Positions 1-6,861 of a stretch of DNA of 34,882 nt are shown one piece after another. Origin of the DNA: CAYFUR01 sp964346275 (GTDB lineage: Bacteria; Sumerlaeota; Sumerlaeia; SLMS01); the NCBI GenBank assembly GCA_964346275.1, contig CAYFUR010000034.1, positions 1 through 34,882 on the forward strand, written 5' to 3'. The notes under the pieces were generated by a model. That model did not search any database, had not been told where the DNA came from, and saw nothing but the letters and a program-made list of their open reading frames with translations. Each line of letters opens with the position of its first letter. Positions within the stretch are counted from its first letter, which is position 1. The translations under genes were made by a program, and so were the position numbers.

Positions 1-276
1 CTCGAGGATGAGGCGACCGAAGAAACCCAGGAGGCGCTGGCGGAGCTTTCCTCGCAGCGGGAGGAACTCGCCGGGCAACTGGAGCAAGTGAAAGACATGG
101 CCGAAGAAGAGGCCGAGACGGCGCGCGAGGATTTAATGGTGGCGATTGGTGAATTGAAAATCGCCAGCCGGAATCAACTGAATGAACTCAAGCGCCAGCT
201 CGGCGAAGAGGTGAAAGAAGTCTCGACGCCAACCCCGATGCCGGGCGCGCCACCCCCCGGCGCGGAGATGGAATGA
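1..276 (+). CDS. C-terminal part of a coiled-coil protein (partial)
   Basis: The reading frame is open from the first base and ends at a stop at 274-276, so only the last 91 residues are visible and the true start lies outside the window. The visible part is strongly charged and heptad-like (runs of Glu, Gln, Leu and Ala), as expected for a long coiled coil. It ends in a Pro/Gly-rich tail (TPTPMPGAPPPGAEME). A strong rho-independent terminator follows 35 bases later, so this is the last gene of its transcript. The function cannot be told from this fragment; a structural, chemotaxis-like or envelope coiled-coil protein are all possible. Confidence 0.75.
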   Translation, partial: LEDEATEETQEALAELSSQREELAGQLEQVKDMAEEEAETAREDLMVAIGELKIASRNQLNELKRQLGEEVKEVSTPTPMPGAPPPGAEME

Positions 277-310
277 TTTCATCGCGAAAAGTGGCGTTGC
301 ATGATCTCTC

Positions 311-346
311 TCACCGGCCCTAGCCTTAGGGGCCGGTGATTTTTTT
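311..346 (+). terminator. Rho-independent terminator
   Basis: A perfect 10-bp stem (TCACCGGCCC at 311-320 with GGGCCGGTGA at 330-339) has a 9-base loop and is followed by seven T residues at 340-346. It ends the transcript of the upstream coiled-coil gene and sits just before the ribosome binding site of the histidine kinase, so the kinase needs its own promoter or read-through. Confidence 0.93.
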
Positions 347-361
347 GGAAGGAACCCGACG

Positions 362-1828
362 ATGGATCTGGCTCAACAAGCGGCGATCGGCCTGGAGACA
401 CTCAATCTGCTGGGGCATGGTGTCTGCCTCTACGACGCGGACCTCAAGGCGCTGCACTGGAACCCCCGGTTGGAACGCCTTGGGCTCTCTTGGCCCCAGG
501 TCGAAGGCAAAACCCTGGAGGCGATCCTCGAGCCGCTGCTTGAGGACAACAGCCGCCTGGAAGAGATCGGACGGGCTGCCAGGGAAGCCCTGGAAGACGG
601 TTCGCCCCGGATGGTTCGCACCGTCCAAATGAATTTCCCCACGCGGCGCAACCAGGTGTACCACCTCTGCTTCAGCCCCAGCACCGCGGATCGCCCGCAG
701 GGGCTTTTAATCTTTGAAAATGTGAGTGAGCCGATGCGAATCCGCGAGCAGTTCGAACGGATTCTCGACTCCACGCCTGATGGCCTCTTTGTGATCGATC
801 ACGACCGGCGCGTACGCATGTTCAATCACGCCTCGGGTTATATCACCGGCAGCAACCCCGAGGAAATCCTTCACCAGGGGATTGAATGTGCCGAGGTCAT
901 TCGCTGTCACACGGAAGAGGGGGAAAGCTTTGCTCAATCCCTTTGCCCCGCAAAGTCGATCTTTCGCGGTGAGAATAATAACCAGCGCGAAGAGATGCTT
1001 CTCACAAACGCCGCGGGGCAGGAACGCTGGGTAGAGACAACCTACTCGCCGATCACCAACGATCGCGGCGAAGTAGAATTCGTCGTGGGCATCCTTCGCG
1101 ATGTGCATGACCGTAAGATGCTTGAGGAGCGCCTCCACCAGTCGGAGAAGCTTGCATCCCTTGGCCAGCTCGTTGCCGGCATCGCCCACGAAATCAAAAA
1201 CCCGCTGGCCATCATGCTCTCCAGCATGGATGTGATCCAAAACCCCGAGCGCCCGGAAGAGCAACGGCACGAAGCCAGCCAGTTCATGCGCGAAGAGATC
1301 AAGAGGATGGATGAGCGTCTACGCTCGTTCCTCGCTTTTGCCCGGCCGCGCGATCTGAAGCCGCAGCCTCTCTTGCTCTCGGGGCTGATCAGACGCCGCG
1401 TTCAATCCATCGATGCTTTCTTTCCCAATATAGACATCAATGTGGATGTCTATCCGCCCGAGCCAATCATCATGGGCGACGAAGAACAGCTCAGCCAGGT
1501 GCTGATGAATCTGATCCTCAATGCCGGCGAAGCCATGGACTCCGAAGGCGTGATCACCGTCCGAGTCCGCCAGAAGGGCGATACCGCCGTCATGGAAGTG
1601 GAAGATGAAGGGCCGGGCGTCTCCCCGGACTTTGCGTCGCAGATCTTCGATCCCTTCTTTACGACCAAGAGTTCCGGAACGGGCCTTGGCCTATCGATCT
1701 GTTACCAGATCGTGCTCGCCCATCGCGGTACCATGTCCATCAGTGAAGGCCGCAATGGCAAGGGAGCCAACTTTACCGTGCGCCTTCCCGTGGCGGGACA
1801 ATCAGATCGCCGCAAGAAAAATGAATAA
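362..1828 (+). CDS. PAS-domain sensor histidine kinase
   Basis: This is a 488-residue sensor kinase that should autophosphorylate on a histidine and pass the phosphate to a response regulator. Two PAS-like regions (about 10-120 and 130-255) precede a HisKA domain with the H-box HEIKNP, where His276 is the phosphoacceptor. A HATPase_c domain follows, with the N-box around Asn387 (NLILNAGEAMD), DEGPGV, and the FFTTKSSGTGLGLS lid. There is no membrane segment, so it is probably a soluble NtrB-like kinase. The second PAS domain carries three cysteines (C176, C182, C195), which could hold a metal or a redox group. The ATG at 362 follows a GGAAGG ribosome site. No response regulator is encoded in the window, so the partner is elsewhere. 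A strong terminator follows directly. Confidence 0.93.
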   Translation: MDLAQQAAIGLETLNLLGHGVCLYDADLKALHWNPRLERLGLSWPQVEGKTLEAILEPLLEDNSRLEEIGRAAREALEDGSPRMVRTVQMNFPTRRNQVYHLCFSPSTADRPQGLLIFENVSEPMRIREQFERILDSTPDGLFVIDHDRRVRMFNHASGYITGSNPEEILHQGIECAEVIRCHTEEGESFAQSLCPAKSIFRGENNNQREEMLLTNAAGQERWVETTYSPITNDRGEVEFVVGILRDVHDRKMLEERLHQSEKLASLGQLVAGIAHEIKNPLAIMLSSMDVIQNPERPEEQRHEASQFMREEIKRMDERLRSFLAFARPRDLKPQPLLLSGLIRRRVQSIDAFFPNIDINVDVYPPEPIIMGDEEQLSQVLMNLILNAGEAMDSEGVITVRVRQKGDTAVMEVEDEGPGVSPDFASQIFDPFFTTKSSGTGLGLSICYQIVLAHRGTMSISEGRNGKGANFTVRLPVAGQSDRRKKNE

Positions 1829-1854
1829 CGTCTAGACGAGAAGTAAGCTTTCAG

Positions 1855-1890
1855 AAAGGCCGGTGGTATGGACTCCGCCGGCCTTTTTCC
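1855..1890 (+). terminator. Rho-independent terminator
   Basis: A 12-bp stem (1855-1866 with 1875-1886, one T-G wobble) built around AAAGGCCGG and CCGGCCTTT has an 8-base loop and runs into a T tract at 1884-1888. It ends the histidine kinase transcript. The A run on the 5' side means it could also work, more weakly, for the minus-strand remnant that ends at 1901. Confidence 0.92.
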
Positions 1891-1900
1891 GTCCCGTCTC

Positions 1901-2176
1901 TCAGTAGAGAAGCCAGGCGTCAGCCTCTTGCGCCCCGGCGGACAGCACGGCGGTCTCTTCCGGTGGGAAGGGGGAACCGGCGAAAGCCGTGTCCACCGAA
2001 TGCGCGCTCCAGTAATAGGTCTGGTTCGCCTGCAAGTTCTTGATGGTGACGCCCAGAAGCTGGTCCGCGTTTCCTCGGTCCGGGACGCTCCGGTCGCCCG
2101 CTGGCGTGGCGGATTCGGGGCTTAACACGTCAGAAGCACCCGGCCAGCAGACGGCTTTGGAAAAGTCCGGTCGCAT
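1901..2176 (-). pseudogene. Fibronectin type III domain remnant
   Basis: A 91-codon minus-strand frame ends at a normal stop. It contains a recognisable end of a fibronectin-III-like domain: the stretch around NLQANQTYYWSAHSVDTAFAG, preceded by PGASDVLSP, resembles the last strands of FnIII repeats in large FG-GAP/VCBS-type secreted proteins. There is no signal peptide and no rest of the domain, and in-frame codons upstream reach a stop at 2216-2218. It is therefore best read as the decayed 3' end of a larger surface-protein gene. I see no sign of the missing 5' part in the window: the sequence upstream belongs to the divergent amidohydrolase gene. A short free-standing protein is less likely. 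Confidence 0.45.
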
Positions 2177-2332
2177 AATGCGTACAGACCGTCCCCTTTC
2201 CGCGCAGGCTGGTGACTACGCATCGGCGCGTTGCCCTCTCGGCGAATTGTTCTCAGGACGTACCTGGGGCCTTGCGCGAGGCCGTCATGTCTCCTAGGTT
2301 TGCAGGCTCTGAGTCCCGCGAGGAGAGAAACA

Positions 2333-3154
2333 ATGCCCAGCCGCATCGGCTTCGCCCAGTTCTGCCCCGAGTTCGGAAACCCCTCCGCCAATCGCCGCCG
2401 CATGGAAGCGATGGCGGCAAAAGCCGCCGGCGCCAGCGCGGACCTGCTGGTCTTTCCCGAACTGGCCACCAGCGGCTATGAGTTTCGAGACCGTTCGGAA
2501 GTCGAGCGGCTGGCCGAATCCTCCCGGGAGGAAGAGTCCGCCGCCTTCGCGAAAGAAATCGCCTCCAGACACAATATGACGGTGGTGATCGGATATCCGG
2601 AAGAATCGGGTGGCCGCCTCTATAATTCCTGCCTCCTGGCGACGCCCTCCGGCGAGCTGACCAACTATCGAAAGATCCACCTCTTTTCCCGCGAAACGGA
2701 ATTGTTCGATCCGGGCGATGCTCCCCCGCCAGTGGTCGAGACACCCGCGGGGCGCGTGGGCCTGATGATTTGCTTCGACTGGCTCTTTCCGGAAACGGCG
2801 CGGCTGCTGGCCCTCGCCGGAGCCGAAATCATCGCCCATCCATCCAACCTGGTCATGGCCCATTGCCAACGCGCCATGTTTGCCCGTTGCGTGGAGAACC
2901 GCCTTTTCGCCGTGACAACAAACCGCTACGGCGTGGAGGAACGCGCCGGGCGCCGCCTGGTTTTCACCGGGGCGAGCCAGATCCTTGGCCCCGAGGGCGA
3001 ATTGCTGGCCGCCGCGCCGGAAGAAGGGGATTGCATGGAGGTCGTGGAAGCGGACCTCTCGCGAGCCCGCCGCTACCAGATCAACGACGAAAACCACCTG
3101 CTGGAAGACCGCCGCGTCGACTTGTACGGGGCGCTGCTCAAAGCGCAGGCGTGA
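2333..3154 (+). CDS. Carbon-nitrogen hydrolase (nitrilase superfamily amidase)
   Basis: This 273-residue protein belongs to the nitrilase/amidase superfamily, which hydrolyses non-peptide C-N bonds in amides, nitriles or carbamoyl compounds. The catalytic triad is visible: Glu43 (FPELATSGYEF), Lys114 (YRKIHLF) and Cys147 (MICFDWLFPE). The length is normal for single-domain members and there is no signal peptide, so it is cytoplasmic. The frame stays open to 2231, but the ATG at 2333 is preferred: it has AGGAG at 2321-2325, and the family motif RIGFAQF begins at once. The CFDW motif after the nucleophile is typical of amidases such as omega-amidase or N-carbamoyl hydrolases. The substrate cannot be told, and the neighbours give no clue. 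Confidence 0.9.
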   Translation: MPSRIGFAQFCPEFGNPSANRRRMEAMAAKAAGASADLLVFPELATSGYEFRDRSEVERLAESSREEESAAFAKEIASRHNMTVVIGYPEESGGRLYNSCLLATPSGELTNYRKIHLFSRETELFDPGDAPPPVVETPAGRVGLMICFDWLFPETARLLALAGAEIIAHPSNLVMAHCQRAMFARCVENRLFAVTTNRYGVEERAGRRLVFTGASQILGPEGELLAAAPEEGDCMEVVEADLSRARRYQINDENHLLEDRRVDLYGALLKAQA

Positions 3155-3198
3155 GGGCCCGCACTGGCCAGGCAAGGCGTCGGCCCCATCTTTGCCTC

Positions 3199-3230
3199 TT
3201 GCCCTGTCCGCGACACCAACTGAGTATTAT
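3199..3230 (+). promoter_or_regulatory. Possible promoter of the 3262 gene
   Basis: A good -10 element, TATTAT at 3225-3230, lies 20 bases upstream of the GGAGG ribosome site of the next gene. The only -35-like hexamer (TTGCCC at 3199-3204) is 20 bases away, longer than ideal. The call rests mainly on the -10. Confidence 0.3.
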
Positions 3231-3261
3231 CAGACCAGGATAACCAAGCTGGAGGATTTTC

Positions 3262-3849
3262 ATGAAAATCGTCGCTTACATGCAAAACGGACACCGATAT
3301 ATCTTTGAACAGCCGGATCGCGATCGGGCATCGGAGATTCTTCGCAAAATCCAACCTTCGCGATTCTTTTCGAATCCGCAGATCGTCATGCAGGATGGTG
3401 AGGGCCGCCTCCAGGGTCTTCATACCCCTTCGATCGATTATGTGGAATTGCAGACGGACCTGGAATGCCCCTGGCCTCCATCAGCGACACGTCTGGATGT
3501 GGCTCTCTGCGATAAGCAGGAATTCGAGACCAAACTCAAATCGGTGAACGAGAGACTGGACAAGGGCGAGAGAAACTCGAAGGTCGATGATCAGATCGAT
3601 GCGCTCGTGGAGATCGAACTCCGGAGCGGCATCAAGCTCGATTTCCAGTTTGAGAACCGCGCCAAATCCCAGGTCGAGCAACGCCAGGGGGTGCAGCAAT
3701 TTCTCGCTGTCGGCGCCTTCGTCACCCGCCACTGCGTCGATGGTTACCTGATTATCAACCCCAGCGCCGTTCTGCATTATACGGTCTACCCCGGCCCGCC
3801 CAATGTGCCCGCCAATACCTGGACCATTCAGAAGCGTGTTATCGAGTAG
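3262..3849 (+). CDS. Protein of unknown function
   Basis: A 195-residue protein starts at an ATG six bases after GGAGG (3251-3255), a clear ribosome site. I do not recognise the family. It has no signal peptide or membrane segment. Residues 1-70 look like a small alpha/beta unit that could bind a partner (MKIVAYMQNG start, then SRFFSNPQIVM). A charged helical middle (about 85-120) follows, then a mostly beta C-terminal part (VDGYLIINPSAVLHYTVYPGPP). It converges on the minus-strand methyltransferase with only nine bases between the stops. It is probably monocistronic. Confidence 0.8.
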   Translation: MKIVAYMQNGHRYIFEQPDRDRASEILRKIQPSRFFSNPQIVMQDGEGRLQGLHTPSIDYVELQTDLECPWPPSATRLDVALCDKQEFETKLKSVNERLDKGERNSKVDDQIDALVEIELRSGIKLDFQFENRAKSQVEQRQGVQQFLAVGAFVTRHCVDGYLIINPSAVLHYTVYPGPPNVPANTWTIQKRVIE

Positions 3850-3858
3850 CCCTGCGTT

Positions 3859-4326
3859 TCAGAAAACGCCGGGAATGAAAAGCCGCGTTTTTTGTTTCCA
3901 CTGGGTGAATTCTTCGCCGAAACGGCGCGCCATCAGGACATCCTCGTCGCGGCTGAGCCTCCAGGCGATCCCAGTAAAGCCGATGAGTCCAGCGAGGGCA
4001 AGCGCATCACCGGCCGCCAGCGAAGCGCCCAGCACCATCACCAGGTCGCCAAAATACATCGGATGGCGCATAAGTCGAAAAAGCCCACGATCCGTGACAA
4101 GACGGGTTGGCTCGCCCACGCGCGGTGATGAGTGCTTCAGGATCAGGAAGTGCCAAAGGTGGATGACGGCGCCCGCCGCCAGCAAAACCTGGTCGGCAAA
4201 TGGAACGCGAAAAAACACCGGAGCCACCGGCCCATTGATCCAGCACCACACCGCATAGAGCAGCATGGCCGCACTGAGGCCGACCTTCCACGGCCACCAG
4301 AATGTGATGCCTTGCGTCATGTTCAT
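3859..4326 (-). CDS. Isoprenylcysteine methyltransferase-like membrane protein
   Basis: This small membrane protein (155 residues) resembles the ICMT/PEMT methyltransferase superfamily, integral enzymes that use S-adenosylmethionine. The diagnostic part is LMRHPMYFGD (about residues 85-94), followed by a hydrophobic stretch and the C-terminal FGEEFTQWKQKTRLFIP motif. Hydrophobic segments lie near 14-30, 47-63, 92-104 and 108-123. The frame can be extended to a TTG at 4401, directly after the hicA stop. The ATG at 4326 (or the one six bases later) is preferred because the extra 25 residues are not membrane-like, but no start has a convincing ribosome site. The substrate is unknown; bacterial members rarely act on prenylated proteins. 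It may be co-transcribed with the upstream hicBA pair. Confidence 0.75.
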   Translation of the reverse strand: MNMTQGITFWWPWKVGLSAAMLLYAVWCWINGPVAPVFFRVPFADQVLLAAGAVIHLWHFLILKHSSPRVGEPTRLVTDRGLFRLMRHPMYFGDLVMVLGASLAAGDALALAGLIGFTGIAWRLSRDEDVLMARRFGEEFTQWKQKTRLFIPGVF

Positions 4327-4401
4327 GCGAGAAAAGAGAATTTGGAATGACAAGCTGGCAGGGGTCTCGAATTCAAAGAACTTCCGAAAGGCTTGAAACA
4401 A

Positions 4402-4627
4402 TCATCGTCCCAGGAATTCTTCGACGTTGATCCCAGCTTCGCGGAGGATTGCGCGCAAGGTGCCCTCTGCCATGTCCCGGCCTATGATGCGGAATCGTTA
4501 CCTTTCGTCCTGTTTCACTTTGCCGCCAGATTTCGTGGCTTCCGGGCCCTTGGCGATCGAACGCGAAACCGAGTTTCTTCAATTGCTTCACCACCTCCCG
4601 GTATTGGAAGCCGGCTAATCTGCCCAT
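4402..4627 (-). pseudogene. hicA: HicA-type toxin gene, frameshifted
   Basis: The first 47 or so codons encode a typical HicA mRNA interferase: REVVKQLKKLGFAFDRQG, then GSHEIW with the catalytic histidine, then KVTIPHH. Directly after PHH the HicA frame is lost. The rest of the domain (GRDMAEGTLRAILREAG, then VEEFLGR and a stop at 4402-4404) continues in the +1 frame. One extra base, or two missing bases, around 4480-4490 therefore breaks the gene. Without the shift the frame would run on to 4373 with an unrelated tail. The ATG (4627-4625) overlaps the hicB stop by one base (TGATG), so translation is coupled to the antitoxin. A programmed frameshift or a sequencing error are the alternatives to a true pseudogene. 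Confidence 0.8.
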
Positions 4628-4878
4628 CAGGGAATCGTAACTGGAATAAAGAGATCGAATCCCCCGGCGTCTGACGTGCCGGAACGCAACGCCTCGGGTA
4701 ACGGATCGCCGTTCTCCAGACACGACTCGACCAATTTGCGTGTCAGCCCCTGGGCAATTTCCACAGCCTCGCTCACGGTGCGACCCTCAGCAACAAGGCC
4801 TTGCACATCTGGACTCGTTGCCAGATATCCTCCCTCTTTGAGCGGCTCGACCTTCAGGCGTATTGGTTTTTCTTGCAT
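4627..4878 (-). CDS. hicB: HicB-type antitoxin
   Basis: An 83-residue HicB-family protein, which would neutralise HicA by binding it and usually represses its own operon. The partial RNase H-like fold is visible: LKVEPLKEGGYLATSPDVQGLVAEGRT near the N-terminus and SEAVEIAQ as the following helix. Unlike long HicB proteins it has no clear C-terminal DNA-binding domain; the end is short and hydrophobic (GGFDLFIPVTIP). The ATG at 4878 follows GGGAG. The gene order hicB then hicA with a one-base overlap is a common arrangement. Since the toxin is frameshifted, this antitoxin may be a relic, or may protect against HicA proteins encoded elsewhere. Confidence 0.85.
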   Translation of the reverse strand: MQEKPIRLKVEPLKEGGYLATSPDVQGLVAEGRTVSEAVEIAQGLTRKLVESCLENGDPLPEALRSGTSDAGGFDLFIPVTIP

Positions 4879-4908
4879 CGCTCCCGGCTCTCTTTCGTCA
4901 TCAAATCG

Positions 4909-4923
4909 AAGCTGTTGAAGCTT
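4909..4923 (-). promoter_or_regulatory. Possible HicB operator
   Basis: A short inverted repeat (AAGCT, five bases, AGCTT) lies 31 bases upstream of the hicB start, where an autoregulating antitoxin would be expected to bind. The repeat is short, so this is only a candidate. Confidence 0.22.
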
Positions 4924-5009
4924 GGCCCCTATCGGAAATAAAGGCAAGCACATGTTGAGGGAACCGCAATGTGATGTTGCCGATGTGTCCGGTTCGGACC
5001 GATGAGTGC

Positions 5010-5099
5010 TGGCGGTGGGAGTGGGATTCGAACCCACGGAGGGCGTGAACCCTCGCCGGTTTTCAAGACCGGTGCATTCAACCACTCTGCCATCCCACC
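5010..5099 (-). tRNA. tRNA-Ser (anticodon UGA)
   Basis: On the minus strand a 90-base cloverleaf starts GGTGGGA and ends TCCCACC-G-CCA, a perfect 7-bp acceptor stem with an encoded CCA tail (5010-5012). The anticodon stem CCGGT/ACCGG closes the loop CTTGAAA, giving anticodon TGA (5063-5065), which reads UCA and UCG serine codons. The long variable arm (CGAGGGTTCACGCCCTC) is the serine-type class II arm. The T arm GTGGGTTCGAATCCCAC is canonical. It lies upstream of hicB on the same strand. Confidence 0.97.
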
Positions 5100-5122
5100 G
5101 CGGCCGCTGGCCAGCGGCCAAC

Positions 5123-5150
5123 ACCATAGAGCCAAACCGCCAGCGTGCAA
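5123..5150 (-). promoter_or_regulatory. Promoter of the tRNA-Ser gene
   Basis: On the minus strand TTGCAC (5145-5150) and TATGGT (5123-5128) are 16 bases apart and lie just upstream of the tRNA, matching a sigma-70 type promoter. Transcription would start inside the GC-rich palindrome at 5102-5119. Confidence 0.45.
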
Positions 5151-5240
5151 GGAAGAATCGCCTCTTCGCTCTCTTCCTGTCGACACTGGCCCGTGCGCGG
5201 TGTATTGCCTGAATCGGAACGCAAAACAAGGAGGCAGGCC

Positions 5241-5606
5241 ATGAGCTTTTATTACGGTGGCGGCAGCTCCAGCAATTTCGATCCCCCCCTGCGCAGCAAC
5301 CGCGACGCCGGCGGCAATGTGCAGGAATTGACCCTGCGGCTCGACCGCATGCACCTCATGGTGCAGACACTCTCGCGGCTTCTCGTCGCCAAGGGCCTGG
5401 TGACAGAAGAGGAATTGAACGAGTGGATGCGCTATGTCGACAGCCTCGATGGCAACGTGGACGGCAAGCTGCGCGCCTCGCGCTCGCCGGTTGCCTGCAC
5501 TCATTGCAAAAGAATGAACCCGCCCACGGCACCTAAGTGCCAATATTGCGGCGGAGAGCTGCCTTCGGAATTCCTCGACCGTAACGAACAACAGCAGCAG
5601 GGCTGA
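5241..5606 (+). CDS. Small protein with C-terminal zinc ribbon
   Basis: A 121-residue protein with an ATG seven bases after GGAGG (5230-5234). The N-terminus is Gly/Ser-rich (YYGGGSSSNFDPP). The middle (about 30-75) is an amphipathic helix pair (LTLRLDRMHLMVQTLSRLL, then TEEELNEWM). The C-terminus holds a zinc ribbon with two CxxC knuckles (CTHCKRMN...KCQYCGGEL, about residues 88-109). The frame is open further upstream, but that part overlaps the tRNA promoter region and lacks a ribosome site. I do not know a function; a regulatory or adaptor role is only a guess. It converges on a membrane protein that also starts with a zinc ribbon. Confidence 0.82.
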   Translation: MSFYYGGGSSSNFDPPLRSNRDAGGNVQELTLRLDRMHLMVQTLSRLLVAKGLVTEEELNEWMRYVDSLDGNVDGKLRASRSPVACTHCKRMNPPTAPKCQYCGGELPSEFLDRNEQQQQG

Positions 5607-5640
5607 AGCACGAACCCGGAGACCCGCCATTCACGGGACG

Positions 5641-6771
5641 TCAATCCTCGCCGTGGATGCCGCCGCTGATTCCAAACCATTCGCGCCTCGGCGGCGGATA
5701 ATAGCGGAACAATACAACGCCAAAGATTTCCTCCTCGGGAACGGATATGGTTTCCGTATAGTTCTTCACGATGAAGCCGCCGGTGGCGGCCTCGGCGGGA
5801 TTCGGCACAGCGCTCCCGAAACTCCCACCCAGCCCGCTGAGCAGGCCGCTTTCCTCAACACCGTGGGTGAAGAAAATCCCGTAATGATCCGCGGGCACCT
5901 CGACACTCCCCGAACCCGGAATCCCCTCGGGAATGAGCGGCAGCGCGCGAGGCGGCACCGGACCCCCATTGACAAGGATATCACTTCCCTCCCAGGAGAC
6001 CGATTCCTCTTCCAGCGCGGTGATGACACCGAAACCATTTTGCTCGTTGAGCGTATAGATGTCCGAGGAAAGCCCCCCGGGCTTCTCGTAGACGAGCTTG
6101 GGGGGGTCGTAATAGACGACGGAGCCGCGCCCGGGGAGGAAGTTCTTAAAGGGCCAGGCCAGGATGAAAAGTTTGTCTCCCCGGTCAATCGCTGGCGACA
6201 TGGTGCTGGACTTCACGGTGGTCATGTAGAAAAACCCGTAGCCGAAAAGCTGGCCCAGAAAGATCACGGCGCAGATGATCGACACCAGGCCAAACCACAC
6301 CGCGAGCAGATTCCGCGTTGTGAAGTAATCGCCATTGATTCGCGCGGCGCTGGCAAAGCCATCGGCCATCGCGTAGAAAATCCAAAACACCAGGCCAAGA
6401 AGAATCCAGTTGTTGACCCAGTCAAACCACGTCCAGGCGGCCAGCCCGATCAAGGCAGACCAGATGAGGAGAAAAACGAACCCCTTGCGTGGCTGGTAGT
6501 TATAGAATTGCCCGGCGCCGGGAATGAGGCTGAGATAGGCCGCTGTCCAGGGAAAGCGGCGGGGCACGCCATCGGGCAAGCGGCCCTGGAGCTTGCGTCC
6601 CAGGACAGACAGCGCGCGGCGCGCCACGATCCGGGGGTGGACACGAGGCTCGGGAGCATCCGCCGCGTGCGACCCATCGGGCACCGAGTTCGACCGGAGC
6701 AGCGTCTTGCATTTCAAACACCGCTCGCGGCTGTCCGGGTTCTGGAATCCACAGGAAGGGCACTTGAGCAT
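5641..6771 (-). CDS. Zinc-ribbon membrane protein with inactive signal peptidase I-like domain
   Basis: This is a 376-residue protein. Residues 4-21 form a zinc ribbon (CPSC...CLKC). Residues 78-95 (YLSLIPGAGQFYNYQPRKG) resemble the start of TM2/DUF5683-like membrane regions. Membrane segments lie near 97-114, 121-141 and 155-177. From 183 a signal peptidase I (S26) fold begins: KSSTMSPAIDRGD matches the SMxP box, later parts match the ILVNGGPV segment, and the end (EEEIFGVVLFRYYPP) is the usual C-terminal strand. The nucleophile position is Thr190 rather than Ser, the lysine position is Gly248, and the GDN-SxDSR box is not recognisable. Cleavage activity is therefore doubtful. The frame opens at a TTG at 6822, but the ATG at 6771 begins at the zinc ribbon and has GGGAG upstream. 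It diverges from rsmE. Confidence 0.82.
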   Translation of the reverse strand: MLKCPSCGFQNPDSRERCLKCKTLLRSNSVPDGSHAADAPEPRVHPRIVARRALSVLGRKLQGRLPDGVPRRFPWTAAYLSLIPGAGQFYNYQPRKGFVFLLIWSALIGLAAWTWFDWVNNWILLGLVFWIFYAMADGFASAARINGDYFTTRNLLAVWFGLVSIICAVIFLGQLFGYGFFYMTTVKSSTMSPAIDRGDKLFILAWPFKNFLPGRGSVVYYDPPKLVYEKPGGLSSDIYTLNEQNGFGVITALEEESVSWEGSDILVNGGPVPPRALPLIPEGIPGSGSVEVPADHYGIFFTHGVEESGLLSGLGGSFGSAVPNPAEAATGGFIVKNYTETISVPEEEIFGVVLFRYYPPPRREWFGISGGIHGED

Positions 6772-6861
6772 GAACCACCGATCTCCCATCTCCATTGAAT
6801 TGAGGCGCGCCGCGGCGCTCAATGGGTTTCACAACCACACACCGTTTCGGAGGATCACCCG

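Noticed and set aside
2122..2469. 115-codon minus-strand frame overlapping the amidohydrolase start
   Set aside because: Most of it is antisense to the amidohydrolase. A GDGLYALC-like string before the FnIII remnant might be a frameshifted part of that domain, but it is too weak to claim.
3853..3868. Hairpin GCGTTT/AAACGC between two convergent stops
   Set aside because: Six base pairs only and no T tract on either side, so not a convincing terminator.
5653..6798. 381-codon plus-strand frame
   Set aside because: Antisense to the signal-peptidase-like gene; Arg/Pro/Gly-rich without a fold.
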